Shown here piece after piece: positions 43,701 through 56,200 of a DNA stretch of 64,000 bases. The stretch's first letter is position 1, and each line of letters begins with the position of its first letter. Both the position numbers and the translations under genes were made by a program. The notes beneath the pieces are model-generated. The model was not told the origin of the DNA. It did not search any database and saw only the letters and a list, made by a program, of their open reading frames with translations. This DNA comes from Simmondsia chinensis (taxonomy: Eukaryota; Streptophyta; Magnoliopsida; Caryophyllales; Simmondsiaceae), in the NCBI GenBank assembly GCA_018398585.1, contig JAGTTD010000015.1, positions 2,237,001 to 2,301,000 on the forward strand, read 5' to 3'.

Positions 43701-44089
43701 TAAAATGGAGAAGGGGCTAGCAGGTTTCTGTGTGTATGAGATGTGTACGTGAGTTTACCGAGATGGGTTTGTCGCGGAAGCAGCCTCATCACAGAACTAG
43801 AGGTAAGACTACGTAAATTGGATCTCGTACTCTACTTTGTTGGGGAGTCTGGTGTATTGGGGTGTTCCCGAGATATGTACATGCTTGTACAGCTTCTTCG
43901 TATCCGTAATGTATCTGAAGATGTACATCTAGTGTATTTATGATGGTACTTTATTCATCGGAAAGGCTGAAGATTAGTCTTTTCTTATGAAAGCTATGAA
44001 TCACAGTACTAAATTATGCCATCTTTGCTGCTTCTAAGTTATTGTGCTGCCGGGAAGACGAGACACTGTTGTTTTCACCAGTCTTTTAA

Positions 44090-44420
44090 CTTTCGAGCTG
44101 TAGTCGAGCCAAGCTAGTTTGCTTGGCTAAATGAGCCAAGCTTCAGCCCAGTAAAGCTTGAAGTCGTGGAATCATTTGATTTAACGAGCTTTAATGAGCC
44201 AATTTTGGTCAAAATAGTGGGCTTCATTGTGCCTAATGAAAGCAGAATTTGAATCAAGTTTGGTCTATGGGCTTCATTATGCGTAATGGATACCAAATTT
44301 GAGCTTAACAGAGGTGAGGTTGGTTGCGGTTGAGCCCGAACCAACCTAAATTGAGCTTATATGTGTGGTGAGCTTTATTTGGAGCTCACTTTTGGGTTGG
44401 AGATTGACCTGACCTGAGTG
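44090..44420. repeat. Decayed 'gagctcgag'-type repeat
   Basis: It contains gagccaagcttcagccc, gtaaagcttgaagtcg, gagcttatatg and similar phrases; the ends are not defined. Confidence 0.4.
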
Positions 44421-45207
44421 GAGCTGAAGCACAGCTTTCTCTCCTTTATTGGATAAAGTAACTGGATACGAGCATAAAAGACATGTATTGTTTGCCTTCG
44501 TGCTCTATTCTACGCATCTATACAGATAAATCAATAACATAAAAAAGGGTTTGGGACTAGTCTTTTATGAGTCAACAAACATTACGTCTAATGAAGCATG
44601 CACAACACCTCGAGGCACATAACATGGTGAAATCAGCGGCTTGCTCTCTTTGCTAGTCGAGCAGGCCACACGAACCAAATACGCCTATAGCGAATGTCAT
44701 TTATTTACACTGGAAAACATCCATGACACTACTAATAACTTCTAGATGAACTGTTAGCGTCTTTCGAGTAATAGCTAAAAACAAATACAAAACACGTAAT
44801 TGCTGCCCCAAAGAAAGAAGCGTCACCATTCACACTCTTATTGCCCCTTTAAAGCGTTGCATCTTTTTCACCATCAACACCTCCATCTTTTTACCTCTTT
44901 CAAACTAAATCAAGCCATATGAAGTATGCTTAATCTCTCATGTTAGCACCTATTGAAATTCAGAGTCTTTTTGGTCGAGAACCATTAATGGCAAACCCAA
45001 ATCGACCCATCGCTTCAGTTACCGCTACCCATCGTAGTTCTATATATTGACCTAGGCGTGTATAATTTTTTACTACTTGGAAAAATATAACAAAAAAGAG
45101 GATTAGAAATCTTGTGTACATTTACAGGTAATAATCCACATGCATACATACATATATATTTATATATACTTATGTTTATATGTGTATGAGCAGACTGCAG
45201 TCATCCG
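44421..45207. other. Intergenic DNA before the tRNA
   Basis: No gene or repeat is recognised. Confidence 0.5.
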
Positions 45208-45280
45208 GTTGCTGTGGTGTAGTGGTTATCACGTTAGTCTTACACACTAAAGGTCCCCAGTTCGATCCTGGGCAGCAACA
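45208..45280 (+). tRNA. tRNA-Val (UAC)
   Basis: The 73-nt cloverleaf has a perfect 7-bp acceptor stem (gttgctg/cagcaac) and an A-box tggtgtagtgg. The anticodon stem ttagt/actaa carries the loop cttacac, so the anticodon is UAC. It also has a perfect T-stem cccag/ctggg with ttcgatc as the B-box, and discriminator A. No intron and no encoded CCA are present, as expected of a nuclear tRNA gene. It is probably functional. Confidence 0.93.
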
Positions 45281-45287
45281 TTTTTTT
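45281..45287 (+). terminator. Pol III terminator of tRNA-Val
   Basis: A run of seven T follows the tRNA directly. Confidence 0.8.
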
Positions 45288-45559
45288 CATTTTCTTTCTT
45301 TTTTTTTCATTTATTACTTTCAGTAAACATTTCACAAAATTATTACCAAATAAAAATAAAATCCATTTTTCTTAGAGTTTGATTTTTCCATGTGAATTTT
45401 GTTCAAAAGGATAAATAATGTAAGCAGCTTACCGTTTGGTGTAATCATTTTCCGTTTTATAGTTATGTACGTCACAATATCAATCTTGATCATTGTGAAA
45501 ATTTCACTAAACTATAAGCCCAATTTACAAAGTTGCCGTATATATTTCATATATATAAA

Positions 45560-45710
45560 TTCAAGTGAGGTTTTATGCTAAAATTTATTGACATTAAATG
45601 AAGTAGCCCATTAAGCTTCAATCTTTTTTCGTTTACAACTTCAATTATATTCTTACTAAACTTACATGTAAAATCTTTAACGACCATTAACGGTGTTGGA
45701 AATTCAATAA
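45560..45710 (+). repeat. Copy of unclassified repeat (as at 6425)
   Basis: It reads gaggttttatgctaaaattt, attgacattaaatgaagtagcc and actaaacttacatgtaaaatc. Confidence 0.45.
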
Positions 45711-46239
45711 GTTCTGCAAGCATATTACTCAAATTTAACTTGGATTCATCTCAACTAGATCACTATAGATTTTTCTCATATTTTGTCTGTTATGTTAATT
45801 TATCCTTTATATTTTTAATTATATCAGTTTAGTAGCTGTATAATCTAAAATTAACGATGGAACTTTTAACACACTGATAATCATATAAGCACTTATATTA
45901 ATCTAATTTAAATCCGCTTGTGACCAGACCAGTAAAAGTTCTTCGATGTCACACTGGACCGGAACAAGCTCGACCTAAAATATAGAGGAAAAGCAATGGT
46001 GGAGGTCTTAGTCAAGGATAATGATTTAGGTGGGATCTGCAAATGAAGCAACGACTTACGAATTGCTAACAAATAAAGAATTTTTCAGTTTTCTTGAAAA
46101 ACCTTTTAAAAAATTGTTTAGCTGCCCGGTTTTTCAATTGGAAAAGTTAAAAAAGTATCTATACTTTTGGAATATTTATAAACAATTTGAAACTATTTTT
46201 TAGAATTTCCGGTTATTATTTCGCTAGGTTCCCTTTGCA
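45711..46239. other. Intergenic DNA
   Basis: 45780-45900 contains half of the 'fagtccttatactttt'-type Mutator MITE in decayed form (tttatcctttatatttttaat). Nothing else is recognised. Confidence 0.35.
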
Positions 46240-46467
46240 ATGCCACAAGGCAAAGGCATGCCATTAGAGTGGGAAGTCACAATGGTGAGATATGGATGCG
46301 GAAACATTGCTGGTTTGGTTGCTCGATATCATGTTTTCAATAGGGAGGCCTCTTTGGCTTATGAAGCTGGTCGACTGCTTGGTATTTCTCTCCCTACAAG
46401 TTTCCAGGAAGAATCGAGCTCGAAGGCACGTAAGAAGAAGAAACTAAAGGACCTAAACTTCCAATAA
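46240..46467 (+). CDS. Unrecognised 75-codon ORF, possibly a terminal exon or relic
   Basis: The ORF encodes MPQGKGMPLEWEVTMVRYGC..., a middle VARYHVFNREASLAYEAGRL, and a lysine-rich end (SKARKKKKLKDLNFQ) like a nuclear localisation signal. Its composition is more protein-like than neighbouring random ORFs, and it is better balanced in GC (about 46 percent by eye). It is preceded by ccctttgcaatg, which could be an acceptor (ttgca is weak) or simply the leader. I do not recognise the family. It may be the last exon of a partly deleted gene. Confidence 0.3.
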   Translation: MPQGKGMPLEWEVTMVRYGCGNIAGLVARYHVFNREASLAYEAGRLLGISLPTSFQEESSSKARKKKKLKDLNFQ

Positions 46468-46760
46468 AAGAGCTTTTTTTTGGGGTTAAATGCTCTTTAA
46501 AATTGATTTTTCATTACTAAAGCTATTGTACAAATGTCATTATGAAAGAGCCTATTTTAAACGAGTATCTTTAAATCCCGTTTGGCACATGAAATTGGAG
46601 CTTGAAATTGGGGTCCATAATTCCAATCCTATTGTTTGGCTCACATGCTGTTATTAGAAATACAATTTTGCTATCAAATTCCATTGAAATAGATTCTAAT
46701 TTAAAATCATATATTCCTATTCATTGGGACAGAGGAGTAAGCAACTGCAATTTCATATTA

Positions 46761-46892
46761 TTTTTTGGGCCAACAAGGGACTGGGTTAACCCAGCCATGA
46801 GGAGGCCCCTCAGTGAGAATCAAACTCCCGACCCTTGGACGATGACCGCATAGGTAGGAAATGCCACTAACTGAGACGCCCTCATGATGGGC
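46761..46892 (-). mobile_element. tRNA-derived SINE, copy 3 (antisense)
   Basis: It is 132 bp and matches the 4295-4456 family in inverse (gagaatcaaactcccgaccc holding the B-box complement, ggacgatgaccgcataggtagg, ccctcatgatgggc). The duplication is aatttcatatta / aattccatatta. Confidence 0.75.
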
Positions 46893-47274
46893 AATTCCAT
46901 ATTAATTCCACTAGCTTAAAATCCAAAATGAACCTACTCGACTAATCCAAACCCATATGACCCAAAATCAAAAGACACAACCTAAATGTGGGTCTAATCT
47001 CGAAATCACTCAACTTGAATGACTTCAACATCAAATGACCATAATCAACTTAATCCAAAGTTTGAAGTAACCCACCTGACTGTCCAAAGTCTGAGATAAG
47101 GTCAAAAAATAAAACTATTCGATACAAATATGACATAATCAAGCTGAGTTCAAAGTCGAGATGACCGACTAAGTAGGAACCAATTTTGTCATAAAATAAA
47201 TATGAGAAGCTATTTTAAACAAGATGAGAAAATAATTTAAAGAAACTTACAAACATTAGAGACCGATGACTCTT
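46893..47274. other. Spacer downstream of TFB2
   Basis: No gene is seen. It probably includes the TFB2 3' UTR on the minus strand. Confidence 0.5.
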
Positions 47275-50200
47275 TTATCTCTGACTACGGAGATATTCAC
47301 GCATCTCATTATGTAGTCCGGCTTTCACTACCAGCCGCATTTTCTTTGTATCCTCCCACAGCAACGCCCCGTATTCCCGTGCAAAATCACACCCTGCCTC
47401 AAATAGATCCTGCCCAACCAAGGAAATTAAACGCAATCCGAAATAAGACAATGCTAGTGTTAAATGTCACTGAGGTTTAGGCCCAACTCACGAAGCTAGC
47501 ATATATATGAGATTCATATATAAGCCCGAGTGGGCTTCATCCTAAAACTTATTGGTACTTGTGGTGTAACGCACTAGGCATCATATACTGATCTCTTCTC
47601 TTTCTTAACTTCTATATGGATTCTTACTAGATTCACATGTGAGGTCTTTAACAACTAGATGTGAAGAATTTTGTGGAGTTGTAGAAATCTGCACATACAG
47701 GATCTATAGTGAATTTAAACCCGACTGTGGGCATATGTAGACCTTTTTATTCATGTATTTATAATATTTATTCGGATGTCATTTGGAAACAGTCATTCTA
47801 TAGGACAGCACCTTGTTGGAGTAAAGCTGTGTACATCTCACCCTTTTCAGACCTTGCCTTGGCAAGAGCCTCTATGAGGCAATGGGCCATTGTTGTTGCT
47901 GTTGTTGTATTGGAGTAATGCTCTATTTGTTGACAAAATATTTTTTGCCTCGATTCCATTATTTATTTCTATAATTGTGTCATGACACTGTCTGGGGCCG
48001 AGCCTGGCCCTTGTCATGACACTGTCCTGGGCCGTGCCTGGCCCTTGTCATGACACTGTCTTGGGTCCGCGTCCGTCATGGTTCCCACTTTGTCCAACAC
48101 TTAGGCCTAGGTCTGTTGAGGCCTAATGCACCCCTAACTGAGTGCGCACCTTGTCCACTTGATGCCAATCTTTGGCAGCCCATTTGACACAACACAGGCG
48201 CAAGGCGCCCACCTGTGCCCCGGTCTGGAATGTCACGAGTCTTACAAACTTATAGCAACTATAGATATCCATTAAGATGAAATTGATTTCTCTCAACAAA
48301 AGGGGGAAAATATTTTCCGAAGTAATCTCATAGTATATGTCTCATTTCAGCTTCAACTTAGCCAAACGTGATGTCCATACAAATCCATTAAATGACACCA
48401 TTTTCTTTAGTTAGATAGACAGAAACTTCAAAGAAAAAGAAATATGTTTGATTGAAAATATTTTTTCGAAGAGAAGTTTATCATAAGGAAAATATTATTA
48501 TTTGGCCCAAACAAAGCAAAAAAATTGTGCATTGAGCGTGAGTAGTTGATCGTTACCCGAGAAGGAAACTCATCGTATAGCTGGCCAGGTGTCATTTCAA
48601 CCCTATTTAAGTCTGATTCCCAAAGCCTAATCTGTCAAATCACAAGCAGCAAATTCAAAATCATCTGATCCGAAAGAGAACGATGAATTCTAAAGTATCG
48701 ATAAAATAAACGAGATCAGACAATCGCAACCGGAACCCAAGATAATTGGGTATCGAAACCAGAAAGATAATGTGAAGGAGAGGAAAACGAACCTGATCTG
48801 TGACATTTTCTGGGACAAATGGTACTCTACTAGCAACTCGAGGATGTGCATTTTGTTGCAGAAATGCTATTATCTGCAAATGCGTTCACACGTTAAAATA
48901 TATCGTACATTGCTAGTTTGCCAGAGTTCATGTCCATAGATCACGTACATCGATAGAATGCAAGTTTCCGTCTATTTTCTTTCCTTTTTGGGAGATGGGT
49001 CGCCCAAAATTTAATCCATTTCTAGATTCACAGGCGTTACATAGCGGGTGAAAGCAGTTGCATTGGTTTATTTAACGAAAAATAAGTTGCTTTTGAAATT
49101 TATACTCACAAACAGTTGAATGAGAGCTAGCGCCCCTTCATGACATGTAACCATACAATCTTCAATTATTTGTACCTCTTTGAAAATTTTTAACACATAA
49201 ACATGCTTTAACAAATAAAATCAAATATGTATTCATCAAACCGTTACGTAGTAGTGTTTATTTGATCCCATGCTAATTACGAATGTGACCCATGTGAACT
49301 ACCCCCATCGCCCTTCCTCCATATGTATACGTGCGTGCATGTGTTTCTTCCCACCTCCCTCTCCCTCGCTCTCCATCCGTCTGGGAGACCAACTATTCCA
49401 CTAAATACACCATCAACTTGTTATAAACAAAGAAAATGACTTCATAAATCAGGCCCACAATATGAGCACAAAAAAGAAAGAGGATCTTGCCTGATCTGCG
49501 ATAATGCCATTTTCAAAAGCATGATACAAGCTTTCTTTCGTGATCGCCGCTACTATCAGGTTTGGGAGTTGGTATTCTATCCTGCGCAACAGAAAATAAG
49601 AAGCTCTACTGAGATTATACAGAGTACAGAAAATATGACTGGAGCAGGGCAAGAAAGGGGGAAAAACAAAAAAATTTGAAGTCGTAACATTTGATGATAC
49701 GCAGGAATTATGTATAAAACAAAAAAGGACCCAGTGATCTACGGGTCAGAGTTTGAAATCGTAACATTTGATGGATGATAGCTCTTCAAGCTTAAAAGCA
49801 GTAATCTGTGAGTCGGTCTGAGAATAGCGCAGCAGAAATGACCATATGGACGAATTCACAAAGTCAAGACTGGCTAAGCCCCCAACTTTTTCCCGTAAAG
49901 CACAAAAGACTCTCTAGCTCAACACCTCTCCTTCGGAGCTTGTTATGACTCCACTCCAGTCAAAGGATTAACAGCGTAGAGGAAATCAAAGGAAAGACGT
50001 CTATGCTAGTTCACCTCTATCAGTCCAGAGCACCTCTCATGCCCAACAGACCTTTATCTAAAAAGGCTTTTCTCCAAGGTTTAAATAACCTCAAATAGAT
50101 CAGCCAGAGAACAAGACATCACAGTTTTTCCAACTAGTAGTCTCTGGGAAACCCGAGTTATTATCAATTGCCTTAGATATCTGTCTTGACATCATTAAAA

Positions 50201-53200
50201 TGATTGCTTCTACAAAGCTGCTTGACATAGACGAGGTGCAAGCTTATTCCAAGCACAACATCATCAAGGTGCTAGTTTCTCCACCTGCACCATTGTCAAA
50301 GTGCTAGCTTTCTTCAAACTACGACATTGTCAAGTGGTTTGCTTGTTGAAATCTCGTTGACATTATCAAAGCATACACGAGTGTCAAGGTGTCTGCTCAT
50401 CCCAGACTTCTCAACACCATCAAGATGCTAGCTTGTGAGGCAAACAGCCTGTGTTTTAGGGAGAAGGATAACCAAAATAAACTCATGCAACAATGTCAAC
50501 ATGGCACACCTTGAGAAAAGGCGCAAAATCTCACAATGTAACTTTGATGAAGAATAAGCATACAGCCTAAAGTTTGTCTCTACGACCACAAATCCCTGCA
50601 CAAAAGAGAAACATTCATTTAACCACAAGAAATAAGAAGCTTAGCTCAATGTTATCATATTCCACTTAGTTGAATAAGTATGATTTGTCGCATCGATTTC
50701 ACAAGGAAAAACCCATTAATTGTTTCACTAAAATCTCAACATTCATGTTTTGTCGGGGCCGCAAAGAATATGAAAACATAGGAGCCAAAACATAGCATAT
50801 TCAGCTACTTTGACTGTATCCAATATACATGTCCTGAATGGTAAGAACTAAATATTTAATTTGAAAGGTATTATCTTACAGCTATCTTGAAGCCAATTAC
50901 AAATGACATATGGATCATGGATACTACAGAAAAGAACCGCCAGAATACAATCTATTAACTCATCAACATCCAAGCATATCCTCAACATCGAGTCACTAAG
51001 TGATAAATGAGAAACAGCCAATCAAAACATGAAACAGTACTATGCCTGTCAGAAACTGAGACAGCCTAAGAGCTCATGTGAATTATATTGTAACAAATAC
51101 ATGCACATATTACTTAGCTTGAGCAGCGACACCGATAGAAAAAGGTTCCTTTCTCTAGCCTTTCACTTCAACAAAAAAGGGTAACCCAGTGGAGACAGCG
51201 CGAGCAGCAAATAGTTCCACGGTCCAACATGTTGGCAATCATCAACGAAAAAGAGGCAAAGAGAATAAATGCTCTCCCTGCTATGGCTTATAGATATTTC
51301 TGGAATATGCAACATAGACAGAAAAGTGACACTGTTTTGCACAAACTCGTGCTCAATGGATCCCAAATTCCCAATGAAGAAGTCAAAATGACGAATCCCA
51401 CAAAAAAAAAAAAAAAAAAAGAAACAATAGAAAACATATTCGGCATACTTTATTTTGAGCCGGGGGATTGGTTTGGTGGAATAATGTGATTCAGTTACAC
51501 AAATAATACCTGCTTCCTAGTTGATGTATCGGATAAGCTAACTGAAAGGGTGGTCGCTAATTTTGTAGGGACAAACCAACTCTCCTTCCTGCCCTGGGCA
51601 AACACAAATAAAATTATGTCCATCATAAAGGCAAACATCACCAACCAAAATAACAAATTAGCTGACAACAGCAGAAAATGCTAAAATCACCTGCTGAATT
51701 TTCACCAATCCCAAATCTGCAAGGTCCTTGACTGTATTTCGCTGAACCTCAGTCAAGGTGTTTGTATTATATGCCTAACAATGAAGAAAACATCACCAGG
51801 TGAGATACAAAATAATTAACTGGGACTGCCATCGCAGATGATAAGTAATATCTGTAGACTCCGGTCCAAGATGCCAATCAATGATTAGAACAGACTCGCT
51901 GAATCATAACTAAAGATAAGAGATAGCCATGATAACAAAACCGCCAACACACACACATATGAGCTGTTGGGCTTGGTGTAGTGATTAGGCTCTCAACCCC
52001 AAGCATAGGGTCTTGGCCTCAACTTTCCCCTCCTCCAAATGTTGATGGCCTACTCAGGACAATGTTGTACCTCTTTACCATTGTACAACAACAACAACAA
52101 CAAACCCAGTACCTCAAGGGCTCTCACATATGCAGGGTCCTTTTTTTTTTTGGGGGGGGGGGGTACGCCGCCTTACCCTTTCCGGATGCTATCCTAAAGG
52201 GAGGCTGTATCCAAGAACCCCCAGCCTGAAAAGCAAAAGCATAAAAATAATGGCATATAGAACGCATAAAGCATAAAACAACAATAAACAATAAAGCAAC
52301 AGAGCGACAAAACAACAAGCAACCAACACACAACAATAGCAAATATAATCAAACATGCATACATGTAAGCCTAAGAGTGCTAGTACTATCTTAGTTGTGC
52401 TCCTCTAACCTAAACCGCTATATCGGCTATACCTATGCTAACCCTCCACTCAGCTCTATCTAGGGTCATCTCCTCATTTAGATTGAGGTGGGTGAGGTCA
52501 TGTCAAATCGTCTCCATTCAACTCTTCTTTGGCTCGCCTCTCCCTCTTCTCCAGTTTGTAGTATGGAGTTGTTCACATCTCTTGACAGGGACAATGGTTG
52601 GTCTCCTCCTAACATGCCCAAACCACCGCAAACGTTGCTACCTGAACTTATCCTCGATTGGGACCATGCCCAATTTGCTTCTTATAACATCAATTCTGAT
52701 CTTATCCTTCCTTGTATGTCCACATATACACCGCAATATCCTCATCTCCGCCACCATCAACTTCTGCATATGATGTCATTTGACAGGCCAACACTCCACA
52801 CTGTACCTCCTTACCATTGTAAAAGAAAAAAAAAGAACAAACAAATAAGGCTGAGGCCAATGGAAAGAAGATCAGATAATGAATACCTGTCCTGTCTCAT
52901 GAAAACTAAGCTCTAACAAAAAGGAAATTAAATCTGCAGGATCTACTCCCCGTTCCTGTAGCAAAATGGAGTAAAATTTGCAAATGGTAAGCATGTCATA
53001 CAGCATTGCTCAGAATAGTTAAATATACAGCAAGTTCCAAAATTCCAGTAAACAGAATTGAAACAAGCAAGTTTTTTTTTTTTTTGTTTTCCATGAGTGG
53101 CACCCAGTAATCTACGAGCATCTATAGCAACTACCTGGGTAAAACACAATAAAACGTGCACCAGGATGAAAATTGAAAAACTAATCCAAACTTCAATGTC

Positions 53201-56200
53201 ACTCTAATATGCATCATAATAGTCCTAACAACCAGATTTATGGAAGCACATGCTTGACGGCAGCATATTAAAATTAGAGTGCTGAATCCCAATTACTTTG
53301 ACATAGGAGTACAACGCTACCTTCAGCTCCAAAGATGACAGGTTTAATAATATATTTGGACCATACTATAGGCATATGGGACACTATTATCTTAAACGTC
53401 ATCTCTAAGCTCAAAAGCTGCAATCCATTTGGAACTGCCTCCTCCCACTTGCACTACTCGAAATTTCTCCCATGCGACATTAAGAAATCCTTTAAACAAC
53501 AATAAAAATTGTTTCATGAAAGCGTGCTGACAAATTGCTTTACATGTATCGATTACATAATATACCACTTGCATTCTACTAATGAAACAAAACCAAAATT
53601 TTGTCAACGATATCGATAAGTTGCATATATTCTACTGGAAATCTATACCAGAAATAGTTTTAATGTTAGTTGTCAACTACCTAATGCAAAACCGACCCCA
53701 GAAGGGGTGCAAACTTTCACTGGAAACCTCATTATAATGTTAATAGCATATTCAATTCATTTTGGTAGGTGGGGTTGACAAATTTGAACCTAGGACCTTT
53801 TGTCCAAAAGCCTCGACCTTCGTAGCTTTTACTACTAAACCAAAACTTTATTGGCAGCATACTGAAATTCAAACGGTCAGCAAGCGTCCATCCCCAGTTA
53901 ATGAATAGTTCTCCAGAAAGCAAATGGCAGAGAAGTTTCCTATACACACTCCCAGTAGCCATTGCAAAATTCCTTGAGGATCTTTCAAAGGACAGAGAGA
54001 AATCGTGAACTATGCATTTCAAAGAAGGTATACTAGATGATGAAATATCAAGTAGCCTCCATCAAGAAATTATCAGTTCTTTTTTGGGCGAGCAGAAGTT
54101 AAAATACGCTATTCTTAAAAATGTAACCATTATTTAGGTATACTATCACGTAGGTTATCATGTGTGTCAATTTAGTCCTTATATATGATAAATGTTTCAA
54201 CATCGCCCAAAAGATATATTGTCATCGATGAGTTAATTTGCTTCACATAACTTCTCTCCATCTGTTTACCAAAAGGCACGCGCCGCATTCAAATAAGATT
54301 CAGTAACTAATTGACGGCAATCTACCCTTCGACAAAAAAATGAAACAATTAAAATAGCACATGTACTAAATTGACACAATTAAAGTATAGAAACTACATT
54401 GATAAAGTATAAGGTAATATGATGTAAATGACCCAAAATATAATACCTCCAGGCACCACCCAAAAGTGTCGTAGCCTGAAGCCCAAGCAAACATTTTGAC
54501 TTTATGCAAATAACAGACTATAATTGGAAGTAAAAAATAAAGCAATCACTCAATATTTCCAGTTTCCAATCAATAACCAGCATGAAGTAGTGTATGTCAA
54601 ACATTATTTGATTCCTCACACGAACTTTGGAACTTTTTGGAAGTATACAAGCATTACAGAGCTTGCCATAAAAGAGTAAAAGGCACAAAGCCAATAAACA
54701 TAGAGGTAAAAGTGTAACAAAACTGGCACTCTGCCCAACAGAAAATTGCAGGATCACCTTACCTCAGCATTAGATATGTACTCCCTGATGATATACCAAA
54801 GTTGCGCATTTGTATCCATCAGCTGTCATTTAGACTCATCAAACCCACACCGAACAAAATGAAATGTGCAATATTGGGGGAAGAAGAAAAAAGAAGATAT
54901 GCGTCAGCTATGCATACCAAGAACTGGAACCCACTTTCGGTTAACTTTGGAGCATCTTTATCTCTGCAGTAAATCCATAAGTACACGTCAGTCGAGATCG
55001 TGAAAGGAAAGCATCACTTCAAGTTACTGTTAAGGTAGTAATGCAGCTTGAAAAGGTACTGCCATAAGTAAAAGAAAAAAACACTAAGAGTGCCCAGTGA
55101 ACAGTTTCAAAAGGGAAACAACCTCTGAGTAAGAAGCCCTCGCTGAAAAACTTTCATCATGGAAGATGTGATATTTGCCATCTTTTCCGCTTGGGTGGAG
55201 TTTATAAGTTGCAGCAAGAAACACTGTCCACCATGAAAAGAAAAGTATATTAAAAATATGAACGTTAAGCATCAGAAACAGTACTTTACACAATCCAGAA
55301 CCCACAGTTACACGATAACGACAACTTATTCCAAAATGGGTAAACTATAAACCCAAAAGATAGTGTATGTACCTCCCACTGTTCAAGGGCATAGGTCTCT
55401 AATTCCGCCAAACTTGGGAGCCTTGCAATAACATTCGAAGGCATGGGTTCCCTTGGCAGTACTCCGCTGCACCATTCAGTTCACATACAGTCAAATTTAT
55501 TGAGTGCAAGAATTACTGAGCATTATAATATATCAGAGAACATTGTTAGAATGACTGCCATTTTGATCACCACATGCAACATAGAACATATAGAGACAGA
55601 GGCTCATCAGATGATGAAGATGTACTATAAGACCTAATTTGACAAATTTATTTATTAAATGCATGCTGGAGAAACGGAAATCATATTGGAAAAACAGCTA
55701 GAAGGAGTTCACTCGATAACTTCATTATCCAATCGTAGAGAGAAAGACATCTCGCACTTGCTTATGCACGCAAATGCATGCGACAATGGAGTCCAGAAAA
55801 TAAGAAAAAGGAAGTTCCTGAATGATGGACATTTGCCATTTGATTTCAATGGAAGCGATTTTTTCACTGTACAAACTGAAAGAGAATGGCTAATCCCTAA
55901 ACACAACACAGCTTTCATAATGTTGATTTTACTTCAAAACCTGAAATTTTCTAGATGAAAAAAGGCCGGACAAGTTTTTTATAATCAGTATTGAAGAACT
56001 TTACACAACAATAATCATTATCTCATTTTGTCACAAGGCCCCGCCTCATCACTTCCCCACATTTAACCCCCCACCAAAGAGGTAACACCAAACATATGAT
56101 GTCTGAAAAGGCCATTGGAGTTAAAGAAAAGATCTGCAACTCACCCATGTATTAGTTGCTTCTGAAGGTTAGCTTGGAATGTAGGATTCAATCTGTAACT

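Noticed and set aside
50215..50440. CRISPR-like or satellite array in TFB2 intron
   Set aside because: The 'catcaaggtgctagctt' repeats are few, degenerate and irregularly spaced, so they are a minor tandem duplication.
52435..52916. Plus-strand ORFs of 112 and 142 aa
   Set aside because: The coding signal is on the other strand (RTE reverse-transcriptase end), and the second ORF runs into a TFB2 exon antisense.
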